38,357 nt of DNA from Microbulbifer taiwanensis (GCF_014904815.1 NZ_JACZFR010000061.1:1-38357), one strand, 5' to 3'. Shown: positions 1 to 8,601, counted from the first letter of the stretch. Numbers and translations are program-made. The notes: generated from the letters alone by a model not told the origin.

Positions 1-81
1 AATAGATACGCCTCGCAAGGCTGTAGCTTCTGCTGCACCTGAAATTAGTAGTACGATCAACAAAACAATGTATTTCTTCAT
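1..81 (-). CDS. N-terminal fragment of an exported protein, cut by the window edge
   Basis: Reading the minus strand from an ATG at 81 gives 27 codons with no stop before the window edge. The peptide starts MKKYIVLLIVLLISGAAEA, which is a basic start, a hydrophobic core and an AEA-type cleavage site, so it looks like a Sec signal peptide. Only a weak GAG lies just upstream as a ribosome binding site. Codons are AT-rich, unlike the rest of the window. The mature protein is outside the window, so no function can be given. Confidence 0.5.
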   Translation of the reverse strand, partial: MKKYIVLLIVLLISGAAEATALRGVSI

Positions 82-435
82 GAGCTCTAACAGTTTATTC
101 AAAAGCCAGGGGCTTTATATCTCCTTGGCTGCTATTTCCTGGCTCTTCCAAAACCAGGGATCTAAATCTTTTCAGAAATCAATGACTTACCTAGTTGCGA
201 TCAAGTTTTGACCAGAATTATAAAGCCCCAACCTAATGTCGCCTGATTATATACTTGGCCTTTGAACGCAACTAACCTCACGAAAAATCAATAACTTACG
301 TAACGCTTTCCGTAAATAGGAGCCTATGGCTCTTTAATTCGGCGGTTGGCGGGCCTGTATTGACGTTTGCCGCCCTGTTTATTTTCTTGCTTCGCTGGAG
401 GCGACGGCATGTCCTGACACAGGGGTACAACTCTC
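82..435. other. AT-rich gene-free stretch
   Basis: This 354-base stretch separates the truncated exported-protein gene from the 3' end of the SPFH gene. Up to about position 340 it is clearly richer in A and T than the rest of the window. I see no convincing open frame. A five-base-pair dyad (GAGCC-TAT-GGCTC, around 322-334) followed by TTTAATT could be a weak terminator, and AGCCAGG (104-110) pairs with CCTGGCT (138-144). Neither is strong. It probably holds the promoter of the leftward gene. Confidence 0.4.
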
Positions 436-1281
436 CTACCGATTCAGCAAACCCTTAACCGCCTGCGGCAAATCCGCCGGCAAGATCACATTCTTGGCAT
501 TGTCAGATTGCGACAACTCCGACAGCGCACCGATATAACGCTCGCCCAGCAGGTACATCACCGGCATCTCCTTGTCACCGATGGCGGAGGAGACACGTTC
601 GATGGCCTCGCGGCTGGCGTCGGCCAGAACTACTTGGGCCTTGGCGTCGCGCTTGGAGGCTTCCAGGCGGCCGTCGGCTTCGAGGATGGCGGCCTGCTTC
701 TCGCCCTCGGCGCGGGTGACGGTGGCGCGGCGCTGGCGTTCGGCGGCGGCCTGCTCTTCCATGGCCTTCTGCATTGTCTGCGACGGATTGATATCCTGGA
801 TCTCGACGGTCTTCAGGTTGATGCCCCAGTCGGCGATATCGTCGGAGATGCCCTCTTTCAGTTTTGCCTTGATCAGGTCGCGGGACGACAGCGCCGCGTC
901 CAGTGACATCTCGCCGACGATGGAGCGCAGCGCCGTCTGCACCAGGTTCTGGATGGCGATCTCATAGTCCTCGACGCCGTACACCGCCTTCTCCGGCGAG
1001 ACGATATTGATGTAGGCCACGGCGTTGGCAATTATGGTGGCGTTGTCCTGGGTGATCACTTCCTGGGAGGGGATATCCAGCACTATGTCCTTGGTGGTCA
1101 CCTTGTAGGGCACCTGGTCCACGTAGGGGATGATCACGTTCATGCCCGGTGTCAGTGTTTTCTGGTATTTGCCCAGGCGCTGGACGATATGTTTGGACCC
1201 CTGTGGCACTATGCGTACGCCCATGGCGATGGTGACGACGATGAGCACTACCAGTGCCAGAATGACCGATAAACCTTCCAC
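436..1281 (-). CDS. SPFH/band-7 membrane protein (stomatin/QmcA type)
   Basis: This 281-residue protein has one N-terminal membrane helix (about residues 5-22), then a band-7/SPFH domain opening with VPQGSKHIVQRLGKY and running to about residue 190. An Ala/Glu/Arg-rich coiled coil follows (about 165-215) with the AEGEKQAAILEA signature of paraslipins. E. coli QmcA (about 305 residues) is the nearest well-known relative. Such proteins form oligomeric cages in membrane microdomains and usually work with an NfeD partner, which is the upstream gene here. The start is GTG at 1281, with GAGGA about nine bases upstream. The exact physiological role cannot be read from sequence. Confidence 0.9.
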   Translation of the reverse strand: MEGLSVILALVVLIVVTIAMGVRIVPQGSKHIVQRLGKYQKTLTPGMNVIIPYVDQVPYKVTTKDIVLDIPSQEVITQDNATIIANAVAYINIVSPEKAVYGVEDYEIAIQNLVQTALRSIVGEMSLDAALSSRDLIKAKLKEGISDDIADWGINLKTVEIQDINPSQTMQKAMEEQAAAERQRRATVTRAEGEKQAAILEADGRLEASKRDAKAQVVLADASREAIERVSSAIGDKEMPVMYLLGERYIGALSELSQSDNAKNVILPADLPQAVKGLLNR

Positions 1282-1514
1282 TGCTGTTTTTCCTCTTAGA
1301 CGTTATTTGAAAGTTTCGTAGTTGTTCTGCTCTTCCCGCTTGGGCGGGCCCCTCTCCCTAACCCAGTGACTCGCGCCATCCATGGCGCTCGGCCTTCGGC
1401 CAGCTAAAGCTGCCCAAATCCGCTCCCGGCGGATTTGTCCCCGGGGGGAGAGGGGACTGATTTGTGCCTGGATCGAGTTGCGGGTGTAAGCGGTTATTAA
1501 GTGCCAGCCAGCAA
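1282..1514. repeat. Nested palindromic element between nfeD-like and SPFH genes
   Basis: This 233-base gap holds an outer inverted repeat, CCCCTCTCCC at 1349-1358 and GGGAGAGGGG at 1446-1455, with all ten bases pairing. Inside it is a second hairpin, AAATCCGC at 1416-1423 pairing with GCGGATTT at 1429-1436, and a small GGCC-TTC-GGCC loop near 1391. NfeD and SPFH genes are usually tightly spaced, so the element probably inserted into an operon. It could pause or process the message between the two genes. The class resembles intergenic repeats common in proteobacteria, but copy number cannot be judged here. Confidence 0.7.
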
Positions 1515-1976
1515 TCAGGTGCGGGTGACGATCAGCGAATTGCCGGAGATATCTGTCACCTTCACCCGGTCGCCGATGGCGACTTCCTCGGTGCAGATAA
1601 ACAGCCACTCCTCCTCGCCCAGGATGGGCGCGGGGAATTTGAGTCGGCCGCGGTTGCGACCGGCGTTGGATTCGAGTACCAGGCCCACTTGTCCCATCAG
1701 CGCCTCGGCCCCCATGCCGGACAGGCTGCGGTCCTTCCAGCGGGGCTTGATACTCTTGACCCAGATCACCAGGAAGGCGACGGAGGCGAAGGCCCAGAGA
1801 ATCAGTTGCAGGGTGAAGGGCATGTCCACCGCCAGGGTCAGTACCCCGATCAGCAGGGCCGCGAGGCCGAACCAGAAGAGAACGAATCCGGAAACGAAAA
1901 TTTCCGCCGTGACCAGCAGCAGGCCGAGAACCAGCCAGTGCCAGTAGGCGATATGTGTGTTGAGCCATTCCAGCAT
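1515..1976 (-). CDS. NfeD-family membrane protein (SPFH partner)
   Basis: This 153-residue protein has an N-terminal membrane region with several hydrophobic segments (about residues 10-75), then a soluble domain of about 80 residues (QVGLVLESNAGRNRGRLKF through the C-terminal ISGNSLIVT) typical of the NfeD OB-fold. NfeD proteins pair with SPFH proteins in membrane microdomains, and the SPFH gene lies just downstream on the same strand. I start at ATG 1976, which gives MLEWLNTHIAYWHWLVLG. An in-frame ATG at 2003 would add nine residues. GGGAG lies eleven bases before 1976, slightly far. This short form lacks the N-terminal protease domain of long NfeD proteins. Confidence 0.85.
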   Translation of the reverse strand: MLEWLNTHIAYWHWLVLGLLLVTAEIFVSGFVLFWFGLAALLIGVLTLAVDMPFTLQLILWAFASVAFLVIWVKSIKPRWKDRSLSGMGAEALMGQVGLVLESNAGRNRGRLKFPAPILGEEEWLFICTEEVAIGDRVKVTDISGNSLIVTRT

Positions 1977-2089
1977 ATTGGCCGCATCTCCCTTTTTGAG
2001 CATTACTCTACAGCGATTATGCCAAAACTTTCGCGTTGGGCGCGGATAAATGCGGTTTGTGGGGATGGAAGGCTGTAGGAGTAAAGGTA

Positions 2090-2911
2090 TCAATCGTCGT
2101 CGAATGAGAATTTCCTGTCGGCGAAGAGTTTCCGGCCCAGCCGCTCGATTTCCCGGCGCAGTGCGTCGAGCCGCTCCTGTGCGGCATCCAGCAGCGGTAT
2201 CAGTTCGCCGGAAAGTTCCCCGCTGTGCTCGCCGAGCAGGCGGCACAGCAGGCGCAGGTCGCGCCAGTCGCCCAGGGCCTGGGCGAGTTCTTTCAGCGGC
2301 TGGCAGCGCGACACGACCGCATCTTTGTATTTTTCTTCCAGCAGGCGGCTGTGGTACCAGTGGTCCTTCACCCGCTTGCGGAATTCGTGGAAGCTGGCCG
2401 GGTCCTCCCCGGCCAGGGCCACTTTCATCGCCCTGTGGGCCCGGCGGTAGTATTTCCTGTAGCCCCTGCGCGCCTGCTTCCATTGCAGCCGATCCAGCGG
2501 CCAGTCGCCGATGCGCTCGCCGCCCTGTTGCAGCAGCGCACTTGTGTCCTCCAGCGCACCCGGGTCCCGCTGGCTGTGGGCGCGCATCTCCAAGAATTCC
2601 TGCACCTGTGGATAACTGCCGGCGGGCGCCAGTGCCAGCAGCGCATCGCGCATCGACACGGCGTCGCGGCTGCCGGCGAGGGCGTTGGCCAGGGTGCGGT
2701 AGTGGGCGTTCTCGTAGCGGTAGAGGTCGCCGATCTCGCTGCGCACCAGGCGCAGCAGCGCGCGCTGCTTCTTGCAGTGCTTGCGCAGCTGGTGCACTGC
2801 CTCCTCTTCCGGCAGCTTCTCCAGGTCCGCCAGCGCAGCGGCCACTTCCCCGCGCGCCGTGTCGCGCAGGGTCCGGGCCAGGGGGTGGTTGCTGCTCAAA
2901 CAGTAGGCCAT
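2090..2911 (-). CDS. CHAD-domain protein
   Basis: This 273-residue, helix-rich protein has the conserved histidines and basic residues of CHAD domains, for example VHQLRKHCKKQRALLRLV near the start and SFHEFRKRVKDHWYHSRLL in the second half, so it has two half-repeats. CHAD domains are known to bind polyphosphate. The frame stays open further upstream, but ATG 2911 is chosen because GAGGAG lies seven bases before it and the upstream codons read as low-complexity Pro-rich residues. It is divergent from ubiE with about 100 bases between. No CYTH domain is fused. A polyphosphate-linked role is inference from the family. Confidence 0.85.
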   Translation of the reverse strand: MAYCLSSNHPLARTLRDTARGEVAAALADLEKLPEEEAVHQLRKHCKKQRALLRLVRSEIGDLYRYENAHYRTLANALAGSRDAVSMRDALLALAPAGSYPQVQEFLEMRAHSQRDPGALEDTSALLQQGGERIGDWPLDRLQWKQARRGYRKYYRRAHRAMKVALAGEDPASFHEFRKRVKDHWYHSRLLEEKYKDAVVSRCQPLKELAQALGDWRDLRLLCRLLGEHSGELSGELIPLLDAAQERLDALRREIERLGRKLFADRKFSFDDD

Positions 2912-2930
2912 GGCCGCTCCTCGGTGGCGT

Positions 2931-2946
2931 TCACTAAGTTTAGTGA
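2931..2946. promoter_or_regulatory. Candidate operator palindrome in the CHAD/ubiE divergent gap
   Basis: TCACTAA and TTAGTGA (2931-2937 and 2940-2946) form a seven-base-pair dyad with a two-base centre, between the start codons of the CHAD gene and ubiE. A TACAAT hexamer (2976-2981) lies 30 bases closer to ubiE and could be its -10 element, although no good -35 box is visible. A regulator binding here could reach both genes, but its identity is unknown. Confidence 0.35.
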
Positions 2947-3012
2947 GCGGCGGTGCCGGCGGGGGCCGGCCGATGTACAATAGCGCCCCTGAATTTACGC
3001 AACAGGCACAGC

Positions 3013-3762
3013 ATGAAGGATCGCAAGACCACCCACTTCGGCTACCAAGAGGTCTCGGTGGATGAAAAGGCGGGGCGCGTGGCGGACGTTTTCCACTCGG
3101 TGGCGGCGCGCTACGATGTGATGAACGACCTGATGTCCGGGGGCATCCACCGCCTGTGGAAGCGCTTTACCATCGAGTTATCCGGCGCTAGAAAGGGCCA
3201 GACGATCCTGGATATCGCCGGCGGCACTGGCGACCTGACCGCGCGCTTCTCGCGCATCGTCGGCGCCGAGGGCCAGGTGGTGCTGGCGGATATCAACGAG
3301 TCGATGCTGAAAGTGGGCCGCGACCGGCTGCTGGACCGCGGCATCGCCGGCAATGTGGTGCCGGTGCAGGCGGACGCCCAGTACCTGCCCTTCCCCGACA
3401 ATACTTTCGACTGCATCACCATCGCCTTCGGCCTGCGCAATGTCACCGACAAGGATCTGGCGCTGCGCTCCATGTTGCGCGTATTGAAGCCCGGCGGCCG
3501 CCTGCTGGTGCTGGAGTTTTCCAAGCCGCAGTCGAAGCTGCTGGAAAAAGTCTACGACCAGTATTCCTTCCGCCTGTTGCCGTTTATGGGCAAGCTGGTG
3601 GCTGACGATGCCGACAGCTACCGCTACCTGGCGGAGAGCATCCGCATGCACCCGGACCAGGAGACCCTGAAGCAGATGATGGGCGACGCCGGTTTTGTGG
3701 ACTGCGAGTTCCACAATATGACCGGCGGTATTGTGGCGCTGCACAAGGGCATTAAACCCTGA
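3013..3762 (+). CDS. ubiE: Ubiquinone/menaquinone C-methyltransferase UbiE
   Basis: At 249 residues this matches E. coli UbiE (251). It methylates carbon 2 of the benzoquinol ring in ubiquinone synthesis, and the demethylmenaquinol ring in menaquinone synthesis, using S-adenosylmethionine. The family opening is clear: [18 protein letters not shown] (about residues 27-44), SAM motif [16 protein letters not shown] (65-80) and [14 protein letters not shown] later. The start is ATG 3013 ([20 protein letters not shown]). It heads a same-strand run into ubiJ and ubiB, the usual ubiquinone gene set. It ends 96 bases before ubiJ, with a palindromic repeat in between. Confidence 0.97.
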   Translation: MKDRKTTHFGYQEVSVDEKAGRVADVFHSVAARYDVMNDLMSGGIHRLWKRFTIELSGARKGQTILDIAGGTGDLTARFSRIVGAEGQVVLADINESMLKVGRDRLLDRGIAGNVVPVQADAQYLPFPDNTFDCITIAFGLRNVTDKDLALRSMLRVLKPGGRLLVLEFSKPQSKLLEKVYDQYSFRLLPFMGKLVADDADSYRYLAESIRMHPDQETLKQMMGDAGFVDCEFHNMTGGIVALHKGIKP

Positions 3763-3777
3763 CGCGAGCAGCGCCCT

Positions 3778-3830
3778 TGTGGGAGCGGGCCCTGCCCGCG
3801 ACGCAATCGCCTGCAGGGCAGGCTCCCACA
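3778..3830. repeat. REP-like inverted repeat between ubiE and ubiJ
   Basis: TGTGGGAGC (3778-3786) and GCTCCCACA (3822-3830) are perfect inverted arms. Further complementary GC-rich blocks lie inside (GGGCCCTGCCC and CTGCAGGGCAGG). The sequence closely recalls the REP class known from Pseudomonas intergenic regions that begins GTGGGAGCGGGC. It sits inside an operon, so it may shape message decay between ubiE and ubiJ. Confidence 0.8.
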
Positions 3831-3858
3831 GAGACCCCATTTCTATTGCGACCACGCT

Positions 3859-4488
3859 ATGACTGACCCCACATTTCGCGCCGGCTTCGACGCCGCGCTG
3901 GAAACCGCGATCAACACCGCGCTGAATTACGACCCGGCCACCCGCGCGCGCCTGCAAAAGCTGGACGGCAAAGCGCTGGAGCTGGACCTGACCGCGCCGC
4001 AGATGACTTTCTGCCTGGGCGTAGAGGGCGAGCGGGTGTGCGTGCACCGCCACTGGGAGGGGGAGATTTCCACCCGCCTGTCCGGCTCCGCCATCGCCCT
4101 GGTGCGCCTGCTGCGCGATCCGGCGGCGACGCCGGCCGGCGTCGGTGTCAGCGTCAGCGGTTCCAGTGCGCTGCTGGCGGAGCTGCAGTCGATAATGCGC
4201 GACCTGGATATCGACTGGGAGGCGCCGATCGCGCAGCTGGCCGGCGATGTGCCGGCGCACGGCATCGGCGAGGCGCTGCGCGGTGTGTCCGGCTGGCTGC
4301 GTGACAACCTGGGCCGCGCGCCCGTCGCCGCCGCCGAGGCTGTCAGCGAGGAGTGGCGGCTGACGCCGCCGCGGGCGCAATTCGAGGCCTTCGTCGATGA
4401 CCTGCGGGATCTGTCCCTGGCCACTGAGCGGCTGGAGGCGCGGGTCAATCTGCTGAAAGAAAAATTTGCGCGGCGGGGGGCGGAATAG
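3859..4488 (+). CDS. ubiJ: Ubiquinone biosynthesis accessory factor UbiJ
   Basis: This 209-residue protein sits between ubiE and ubiB, the fixed place of ubiJ. An SCP2-type lipid-binding domain covers roughly residues 15-115 ([16 protein letters not shown] is part of it). The C-terminus has a predicted coiled coil ([17 protein letters not shown]). UbiJ binds isoprenoid intermediates and helps organise the soluble Ubi complex that hydroxylates and methylates the quinone ring. The start is ATG 3859. The gene stops two bases before the ubiB start, so the two are probably translationally coupled. Confidence 0.93.
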   Translation: MTDPTFRAGFDAALETAINTALNYDPATRARLQKLDGKALELDLTAPQMTFCLGVEGERVCVHRHWEGEISTRLSGSAIALVRLLRDPAATPAGVGVSVSGSSALLAELQSIMRDLDIDWEAPIAQLAGDVPAHGIGEALRGVSGWLRDNLGRAPVAAAEAVSEEWRLTPPRAQFEAFVDDLRDLSLATERLEARVNLLKEKFARRGAE

Positions 4489-4490
4489 CC

Positions 4491-6101
4491 TTGCCAGTCG
4501 CACGCAGTTTTACCATCGCGCGGGTCGTCCTGCGCTACCGGCTCGACCAGCTGTTGCCGCTGTCGCGCCAACCCCTGTGGCTGCGCGGCCTGCTGAGTCC
4601 GCTCAGGCTGTTGCCGAAATCCACGCTGGGCCGCGGTGAGCGGCTGCGCCGCGCGCTGGAGGAGCTGGGGCCGATTTTCGTCAAGTTCGGCCAGCTGCTG
4701 TCGACCCGCCCGGACCTGTTGCCGCCGGATATCGTCGAGGAGCTGGACCGGCTGCAGGACCGGGTGCCGCCCTTCCCCAGTGAGCAGTGTGTGGGGCTGG
4801 TCGAGAAGGCGCTGGGTGGCAGCGTCGATGAGCTGTTCGCGAGCTTTGACCGGCAGCCGCTGGCCTCGGCCTCGGTGGCCCAGGTGCACGGCGCCGTGCT
4901 GCGTTCCGGCGAGTCGGTGGTGGTCAAGGTGCTGCGCCCGGGGATCGACAGGGTAATCGAGCAGGACCTGCGCCTGCTGAACATGTTCGCCGGCTGGATA
5001 GAGCGCTGGGTGCCCGACGGGCGCCGCTTCCGCCCGGTGGAGGTGGTGGAGGACTATCGCCACACCATCGAGGGGGAGCTGGACCTGGTGCGCGAGGCCG
5101 CCAACGGCACTCAGCTGAAGCGCAACTTTGCCAACTCGCCGCTGCTGTATATTCCCGAGGTCTACTGGGATTACACGCGCGAGAATGTGCTGGTGCTGGA
5201 GCGCATCGACGGTATTCCGGTGACCGATGTGCGGCAGTTGCAGGCGCAGGACACCGACATGAAACTGCTCGCCGTGCGCGGCGTGGAGATCTTCTTCAAG
5301 CAGGTGTTCGAGCACAATTTCTTCCACGCCGACATGCACCCGGGCAATATCTTCGTGTCGCGCAGTAATCCGCGCCGACCCCAGTACATCGCCATCGACA
5401 CCGCCATCGTCGGCAGCCTGACCCGCGAGGACCAGTACTACCTGGCGCGCAACCTGCTGGCCATGTTCCGCCGCGACTACCGCATGGTGGCGGAGCTGCA
5501 TGTGCAGAGTGGCTGGGTGCGGCGCGACACGCCGGTGAACAGTTTCGAGGCGGCGATCCGCGCCGTGTGCGAGCCGATTTTCGAGAAGCCCCTGGGCGAG
5601 ATCTCCTTCGCGCGGGTATTGATCAGCCTGTTCCAGACGGCGCGGCGGTTCGATATGGCCGTGCAGCCGCAGCTGGTGCTGCTGCAGAAGACGCTGCTCA
5701 ATATCGAGGGTCTGGGGCGACAGCTTTATCCGCAGCTGGATCTGTGGAAGACTGCCCATCCATTTTTGGAGCGCTGGATGCGCGAGCGCATCCACCCGAA
5801 GACCATCGTCGGCGAGATCAAGCGCTACGGTCCCGAGTGGCTGGAGAAGTTTCCGCAGCTGCCGCAGATGGTCTTCTCGTCGCTGGAGCAGGCCCGCGAG
5901 CTGGCGCCGCACCTGGATACCATCGGCGACAAGCTGGCCCAGAGCCAGCGCCGCGGCCGCCGTCAGTACCTGCGCCGGGTTGCCGGCGTACTGCTGGCCG
6001 CCGGCGCCACCGCCCTGGCCGCGCCCGAGCTGACCGCACAGCTGCCCCCGGCGGCCTGGGCCATGGGTGTCGCCGCCCTGGCGCTATTGCTCTGGCCGTA
6101 G
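4491..6101 (+). CDS. ubiB: UbiB, atypical protein-kinase-like ATPase of ubiquinone synthesis
   Basis: At 536 residues this is close to E. coli UbiB (546). It shows the ABC1/ADCK signatures: KFGQ (65-68), the alanine-rich loop [11 protein letters not shown] (125-135) replacing a normal P-loop, the ATP-binding lysine in VVKVLRP (about 146) and HADMHPGN (279-286). The metal-binding motif reads DTAIVGSL with the aspartate at 303, where E. coli has DCGIVG and many others DFG. Two hydrophobic segments at the C-terminus (after about 495) anchor it in the inner membrane. The start is TTG 4491 behind a G-rich binding site. It is thought to help extract quinone intermediates from the membrane for the Ubi complex. 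Confidence 0.95.
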   Translation: MPVARSFTIARVVLRYRLDQLLPLSRQPLWLRGLLSPLRLLPKSTLGRGERLRRALEELGPIFVKFGQLLSTRPDLLPPDIVEELDRLQDRVPPFPSEQCVGLVEKALGGSVDELFASFDRQPLASASVAQVHGAVLRSGESVVVKVLRPGIDRVIEQDLRLLNMFAGWIERWVPDGRRFRPVEVVEDYRHTIEGELDLVREAANGTQLKRNFANSPLLYIPEVYWDYTRENVLVLERIDGIPVTDVRQLQAQDTDMKLLAVRGVEIFFKQVFEHNFFHADMHPGNIFVSRSNPRRPQYIAIDTAIVGSLTREDQYYLARNLLAMFRRDYRMVAELHVQSGWVRRDTPVNSFEAAIRAVCEPIFEKPLGEISFARVLISLFQTARRFDMAVQPQLVLLQKTLLNIEGLGRQLYPQLDLWKTAHPFLERWMRERIHPKTIVGEIKRYGPEWLEKFPQLPQMVFSSLEQARELAPHLDTIGDKLAQSQRRGRRQYLRRVAGVLLAAGATALAAPELTAQLPPAAWAMGVAALALLLWP

Positions 6102-6119
6102 GGTGCGCCGCGCGCACCA
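6097..6119 (+). repeat. Half copy of the CGTAGGGTGCGCC repeat, overlapping the ubiB stop
   Basis: These 23 bases are identical to 12305-12327, the left half of the full palindrome at 12305-12360. The ubiB stop codon TAG (6099-6101) is inside the repeat. Only one arm is present here, plus a short self-complementary core (GTGCGC-CGC-GCGCAC). Confidence 0.75.
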
Positions 6120-6170
6120 CCCAAGGTTGAGCTTTACCAACCTACAATAGGAAGTCTGAAGGAAGAGACA

Positions 6171-6584
6171 TTGAGTACCGCAGATACGAGTGACGGCTTC
6201 ATCGACCAGGTCAGCTGGAACGGCGACGGACTGGTGCCCGCCATAGCGCAGGATTTCAAGACCGGGCGCATACTGATGATGGCGTGGATGAACCGCGAGT
6301 CACTGGCCATCACCGCCAGCGAGGGCTACGCCGTCTACTGGTCGCGATCGCGCAACAAGCTGTGGCGCAAGGGCGAGTCCTCCGGGCACCTGCAGCAGGT
6401 GCGCGAGATTCGTCTCGACTGCGATGGCGATACGGTGCTGCTGCTGGTGGAACAACAGGGCGGCATCGCCTGTCACACGGGGCGGGCCAGCTGCTTCTTC
6501 CGCCTGCTCGCCGACGGCGAGTGGCAGGAGTCACAGCCGGTGATCAAGAGTCCGCAAGCCATCTACGAGTCACCCGAGTTATGA
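6171..6584 (+). CDS. hisI: Phosphoribosyl-AMP cyclohydrolase HisI
   Basis: This 137-residue protein opens the adenine ring of phosphoribosyl-AMP in the third step of histidine synthesis. Family motifs are present: [28 protein letters not shown], the metal-binding LDCDGD, and the cysteine pair region [11 protein letters not shown]. It is the single-domain form, with HisE encoded separately, as in pseudomonads rather than the fused HisIE of enterics. The start is TTG 6171, with GGAAGAG just upstream. The stop overlaps the hisE start by four bases (ATGA), so the two are coupled. Confidence 0.96.
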   Translation: MSTADTSDGFIDQVSWNGDGLVPAIAQDFKTGRILMMAWMNRESLAITASEGYAVYWSRSRNKLWRKGESSGHLQQVREIRLDCDGDTVLLLVEQQGGIACHTGRASCFFRLLADGEWQESQPVIKSPQAIYESPEL

Positions 6585-6916
6585 GCGACCTGCTGCAGCA
6601 ACTGGACGCGGTACTGGAAAGCCGCAAACGCGAGGGCGATGCCGGCGGCTCCTATGTGGCCAGCCTGCACACCAAGGGCCTGAACAAGATTCTGGAAAAA
6701 ATCGGCGAGGAGGCCACCGAGGTCATCCTCGCCGCCAAGGATGCGGAGCGCGGCGGTGACCGCCAGGCGGTGATATACGAGACCGCCGACCTCTGGTTCC
6801 ACTCCCTGGTGATGCTCTCGCACCTGGGTGCGGATTCACAGGATGTACTGAATGAGCTGGCGCGCCGCTTCGGCCTCTCGGGGCTGGAAGAGAAGGCCTC
6901 GCGCACAAAAGATTAA
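6581..6916 (+). CDS. hisE: Phosphoribosyl-ATP pyrophosphohydrolase HisE
   Basis: This 111-residue protein removes pyrophosphate from phosphoribosyl-ATP, the second step of histidine synthesis. It has the all-alpha MazG-like signature: [32 protein letters not shown] with its metal-binding acidic residues, then [13 protein letters not shown]. The ATG at 6581 overlaps the hisI stop. It is followed 44 bases later by tatA on the same strand, so histidine and Tat genes may share a transcript. Confidence 0.96.
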   Translation: MSDLLQQLDAVLESRKREGDAGGSYVASLHTKGLNKILEKIGEEATEVILAAKDAERGGDRQAVIYETADLWFHSLVMLSHLGADSQDVLNELARRFGLSGLEEKASRTKD

Positions 6917-6960
6917 CCCCCTAGGAGCGGCCGATGGCCGCGATTGATCTGGAGAAAATC

Positions 6961-7221
6961 ATGGGATTCGGTGGAATTAGTATCTGGCAACTGGTGATTA
7001 TCCTGGTGATTGTGCTGCTGCTGTTCGGCACCAAGCGCCTGCGCAATCTGGGCGGTGACCTGGGCGGCGCCATCAAGGGCTTCAAGAAAGCGATGAAGGG
7101 CGAAGAGGAAAAAGACAAGGAAGAGGAAAAAGAGCCCGAGAAGCTGGAGCACGACGAGCAGGAAAAGCCGCCACAGAAGGAATCCGCAAAGGAAAAGGAC
7201 AAGCAGTCCCAGGACAAATAA
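6961..7221 (+). CDS. tatA: Twin-arginine translocase subunit TatA
   Basis: TatA forms the size-variable pore that moves folded, cofactor-containing proteins across the inner membrane. From ATG 6961 the protein is 86 residues: [10 protein letters not shown], one membrane helix to about residue 22, the hinge [10 protein letters not shown], an amphipathic helix, and a very charged Lys/Glu tail. I prefer this start because it gives the short periplasmic N-terminus usual for TatA, and GGAG lies six bases upstream. An in-frame ATG at 6934, itself behind AGGAG, would add nine residues, so both starts look usable. Confidence 0.92.
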   Translation: MGFGGISIWQLVIILVIVLLLFGTKRLRNLGGDLGGAIKGFKKAMKGEEEKDKEEEKEPEKLEHDEQEKPPQKESAKEKDKQSQDK

Positions 7222-7253
7222 TTCCGGCATGAACAGATTGCGAGTAGCGGCCC

Positions 7254-7778
7254 GTGTTTGATATCGGCTTCTTTGAACTGCTGTTGGTCGGCATCGTCGG
7301 CCTGCTTGTCGTGGGTCCGGAGCGGTTGCCGGATGCAATCCGCACCACCGCGCGCTGGTGGTCCGGCCTCAAGCGCACCCTGCACAATGCACGCGAGGAA
7401 CTGGAAAAAGAGGTGGGCGCCGACGATATCCGCCGCGAACTGCACAACGAGCGCATCATGCGCGAGCTGGAGGAGAGCCGCCGGGAGATGGAGCAGGCCT
7501 TCACTGAGTTGGACAGCGAAAAGGAAAAGGTGCCTTCGACTCCGCCCTCGCCGCAACCGGAACCGGTCCACGACGCCAGTCACCCGACAGATGACGCGGA
7601 CGACTACCTGCCGGAACAGGACGAGGACGCCGAGGAACTGCAGGATCCTGAGTACCCGGAGCACTGGCACGACTACGGCGACCCGGAGCTGAATCCCCAC
7701 CACCCGGATCACGCCGCCCATGCCGCCAAAGACCTGCCCCCTGAAAAAACGCCGCAGGAAAAAGACAAGCAGCCCTGA
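7254..7778 (+). CDS. tatB: Twin-arginine translocase subunit TatB
   Basis: TatB works with TatC to bind twin-arginine signal peptides. The 174-residue protein begins MFDIGFFELLLVGIVGLLV, one membrane helix, followed by the TatB-type hinge VGPERLPDAIRT and a long amphipathic, coiled-coil-like helix to about residue 85. The C-terminal half is low-complexity, rich in Asp, Glu, Pro and His, and probably disordered. The start is GTG 7254. It lies between tatA and tatC in the standard order. Confidence 0.94.
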   Translation: MFDIGFFELLLVGIVGLLVVGPERLPDAIRTTARWWSGLKRTLHNAREELEKEVGADDIRRELHNERIMRELEESRREMEQAFTELDSEKEKVPSTPPSPQPEPVHDASHPTDDADDYLPEQDEDAEELQDPEYPEHWHDYGDPELNPHHPDHAAHAAKDLPPEKTPQEKDKQP

Positions 7779-7797
7779 GCGAAGGACAAGCAGTGAC

Positions 7798-8601
7798 ATG
7801 AGCGACCAGCGCGGAAACGAGAGCCATCAGCCCAATCAAGATGGCCATCAGCCCGATCAAGATAGTCATCAGGACAGTCAGCAGCCCTTTATCGATCACC
7901 TGATAGAGCTGCGCGACCGCCTGTTGCGCACCCTGTTGGTGGTGGTGGCGATATTCGCCTGCATGGTGCCCTTCGCCGCGGATATCTACGACTTCGTCGC
8001 TGACCCGCTGCAGGAGCGCCTGGTGGAGGGCGCGGGCATGATCGCCACCGAGGTCACCTCGCCCTTCTTCACCCCCTTCAAGACCACCTTCGTACTGGCC
8101 TTCTTTATCGCCATACCTTTCGTGCTCTACCAGGCCTGGGCCTTTATCGCCCCCGGGCTGTACCAGAAGGAAAAGCGCTTCGCCGTGCCATTAGTGGTCT
8201 CCAGTGTTCTGCTCTTCTACGCAGGTATGGCCTTCGCCTACTATGTGGTCTTCCCGATCATCTTCGAATTCTTCGTCAGCTCCGCCCACGCGGATATCAA
8301 GGTATTACCGGATATCAGCCGCTACCTGGACCTGGTGTTGAAACTCTTCTTCGCCTTCGGTTTCGCCTTCGAGATTCCCATCGCCACGGTGCTGCTGATC
8401 TGGAGTGGCGCCGTGGACGCCAAGACACTGGCGAGCAAGCGCGCCTACGTGATCGTCGGCTGCTTCGTGATGGGCATGCTGCTGACGCCGCCGGACGTGA
8501 TCTCCCAGTCCCTGCTGGCGATCCCCATGTGGCTGCTGTTCGAGGTGGGTATTCTGCTGGGGCGCTGGATAAAATCCTCGCCCAGGGAAGAGAGCGCCTG
8601 A
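7798..8601 (+). CDS. tatC: Twin-arginine translocase subunit TatC
   Basis: This 267-residue protein has six predicted membrane helices and the TatC signatures PFIDHLIELRDRLLR near the start, FIAIPFVLYQAWAFIAPGLY, and LTPPDVISQSLLAIPMWLLF. It is the main receptor for the twin-arginine signal. ATG 7798 is the first start consistent with the tatB spacing (19 bases). Ahead of the conserved part is a hydrophilic extension of about 30 residues built from imperfect HQPxQDx repeats, coded by a 21-base tandem repeat. Most TatC proteins reach the conserved core within about ten residues. Confidence 0.96.
   Translation: MSDQRGNESHQPNQDGHQPDQDSHQDSQQPFIDHLIELRDRLLRTLLVVVAIFACMVPFAADIYDFVADPLQERLVEGAGMIATEVTSPFFTPFKTTFVLAFFIAIPFVLYQAWAFIAPGLYQKEKRFAVPLVVSSVLLFYAGMAFAYYVVFPIIFEFFVSSAHADIKVLPDISRYLDLVLKLFFAFGFAFEIPIATVLLIWSGAVDAKTLASKRAYVIVGCFVMGMLLTPPDVISQSLLAIPMWLLFEVGILLGRWIKSSPREESA
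7823..7885 (+). repeat. Three-copy 21-base tandem repeat inside tatC
   Basis: Copies lie at 7823-7843, 7844-7864 and 7865-7885. The first two differ at two of 21 bases and the third is more diverged. The unit keeps the frame and encodes HQPNQDG, HQPDQDS and HQDSQQ at the cytoplasmic N-terminus of TatC. Slipped-strand change in copy number would lengthen or shorten the extension without breaking the gene. Confidence 0.75.

Noticed and set aside
2976..2981. TACAAT as a ubiE -10 element
   Set aside because: It is a good hexamer, but the GC-rich 17 bases upstream hold no -35 match, so I mention it only in the operator entry.
3927..5912. Very long open frame on the minus strand opposite ubiJ and ubiB
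   Set aside because: It is antisense to two clear ubiquinone genes, has no recognisable domain, and is rich in Arg, His and Gln as expected from the reverse of GC-rich codons.
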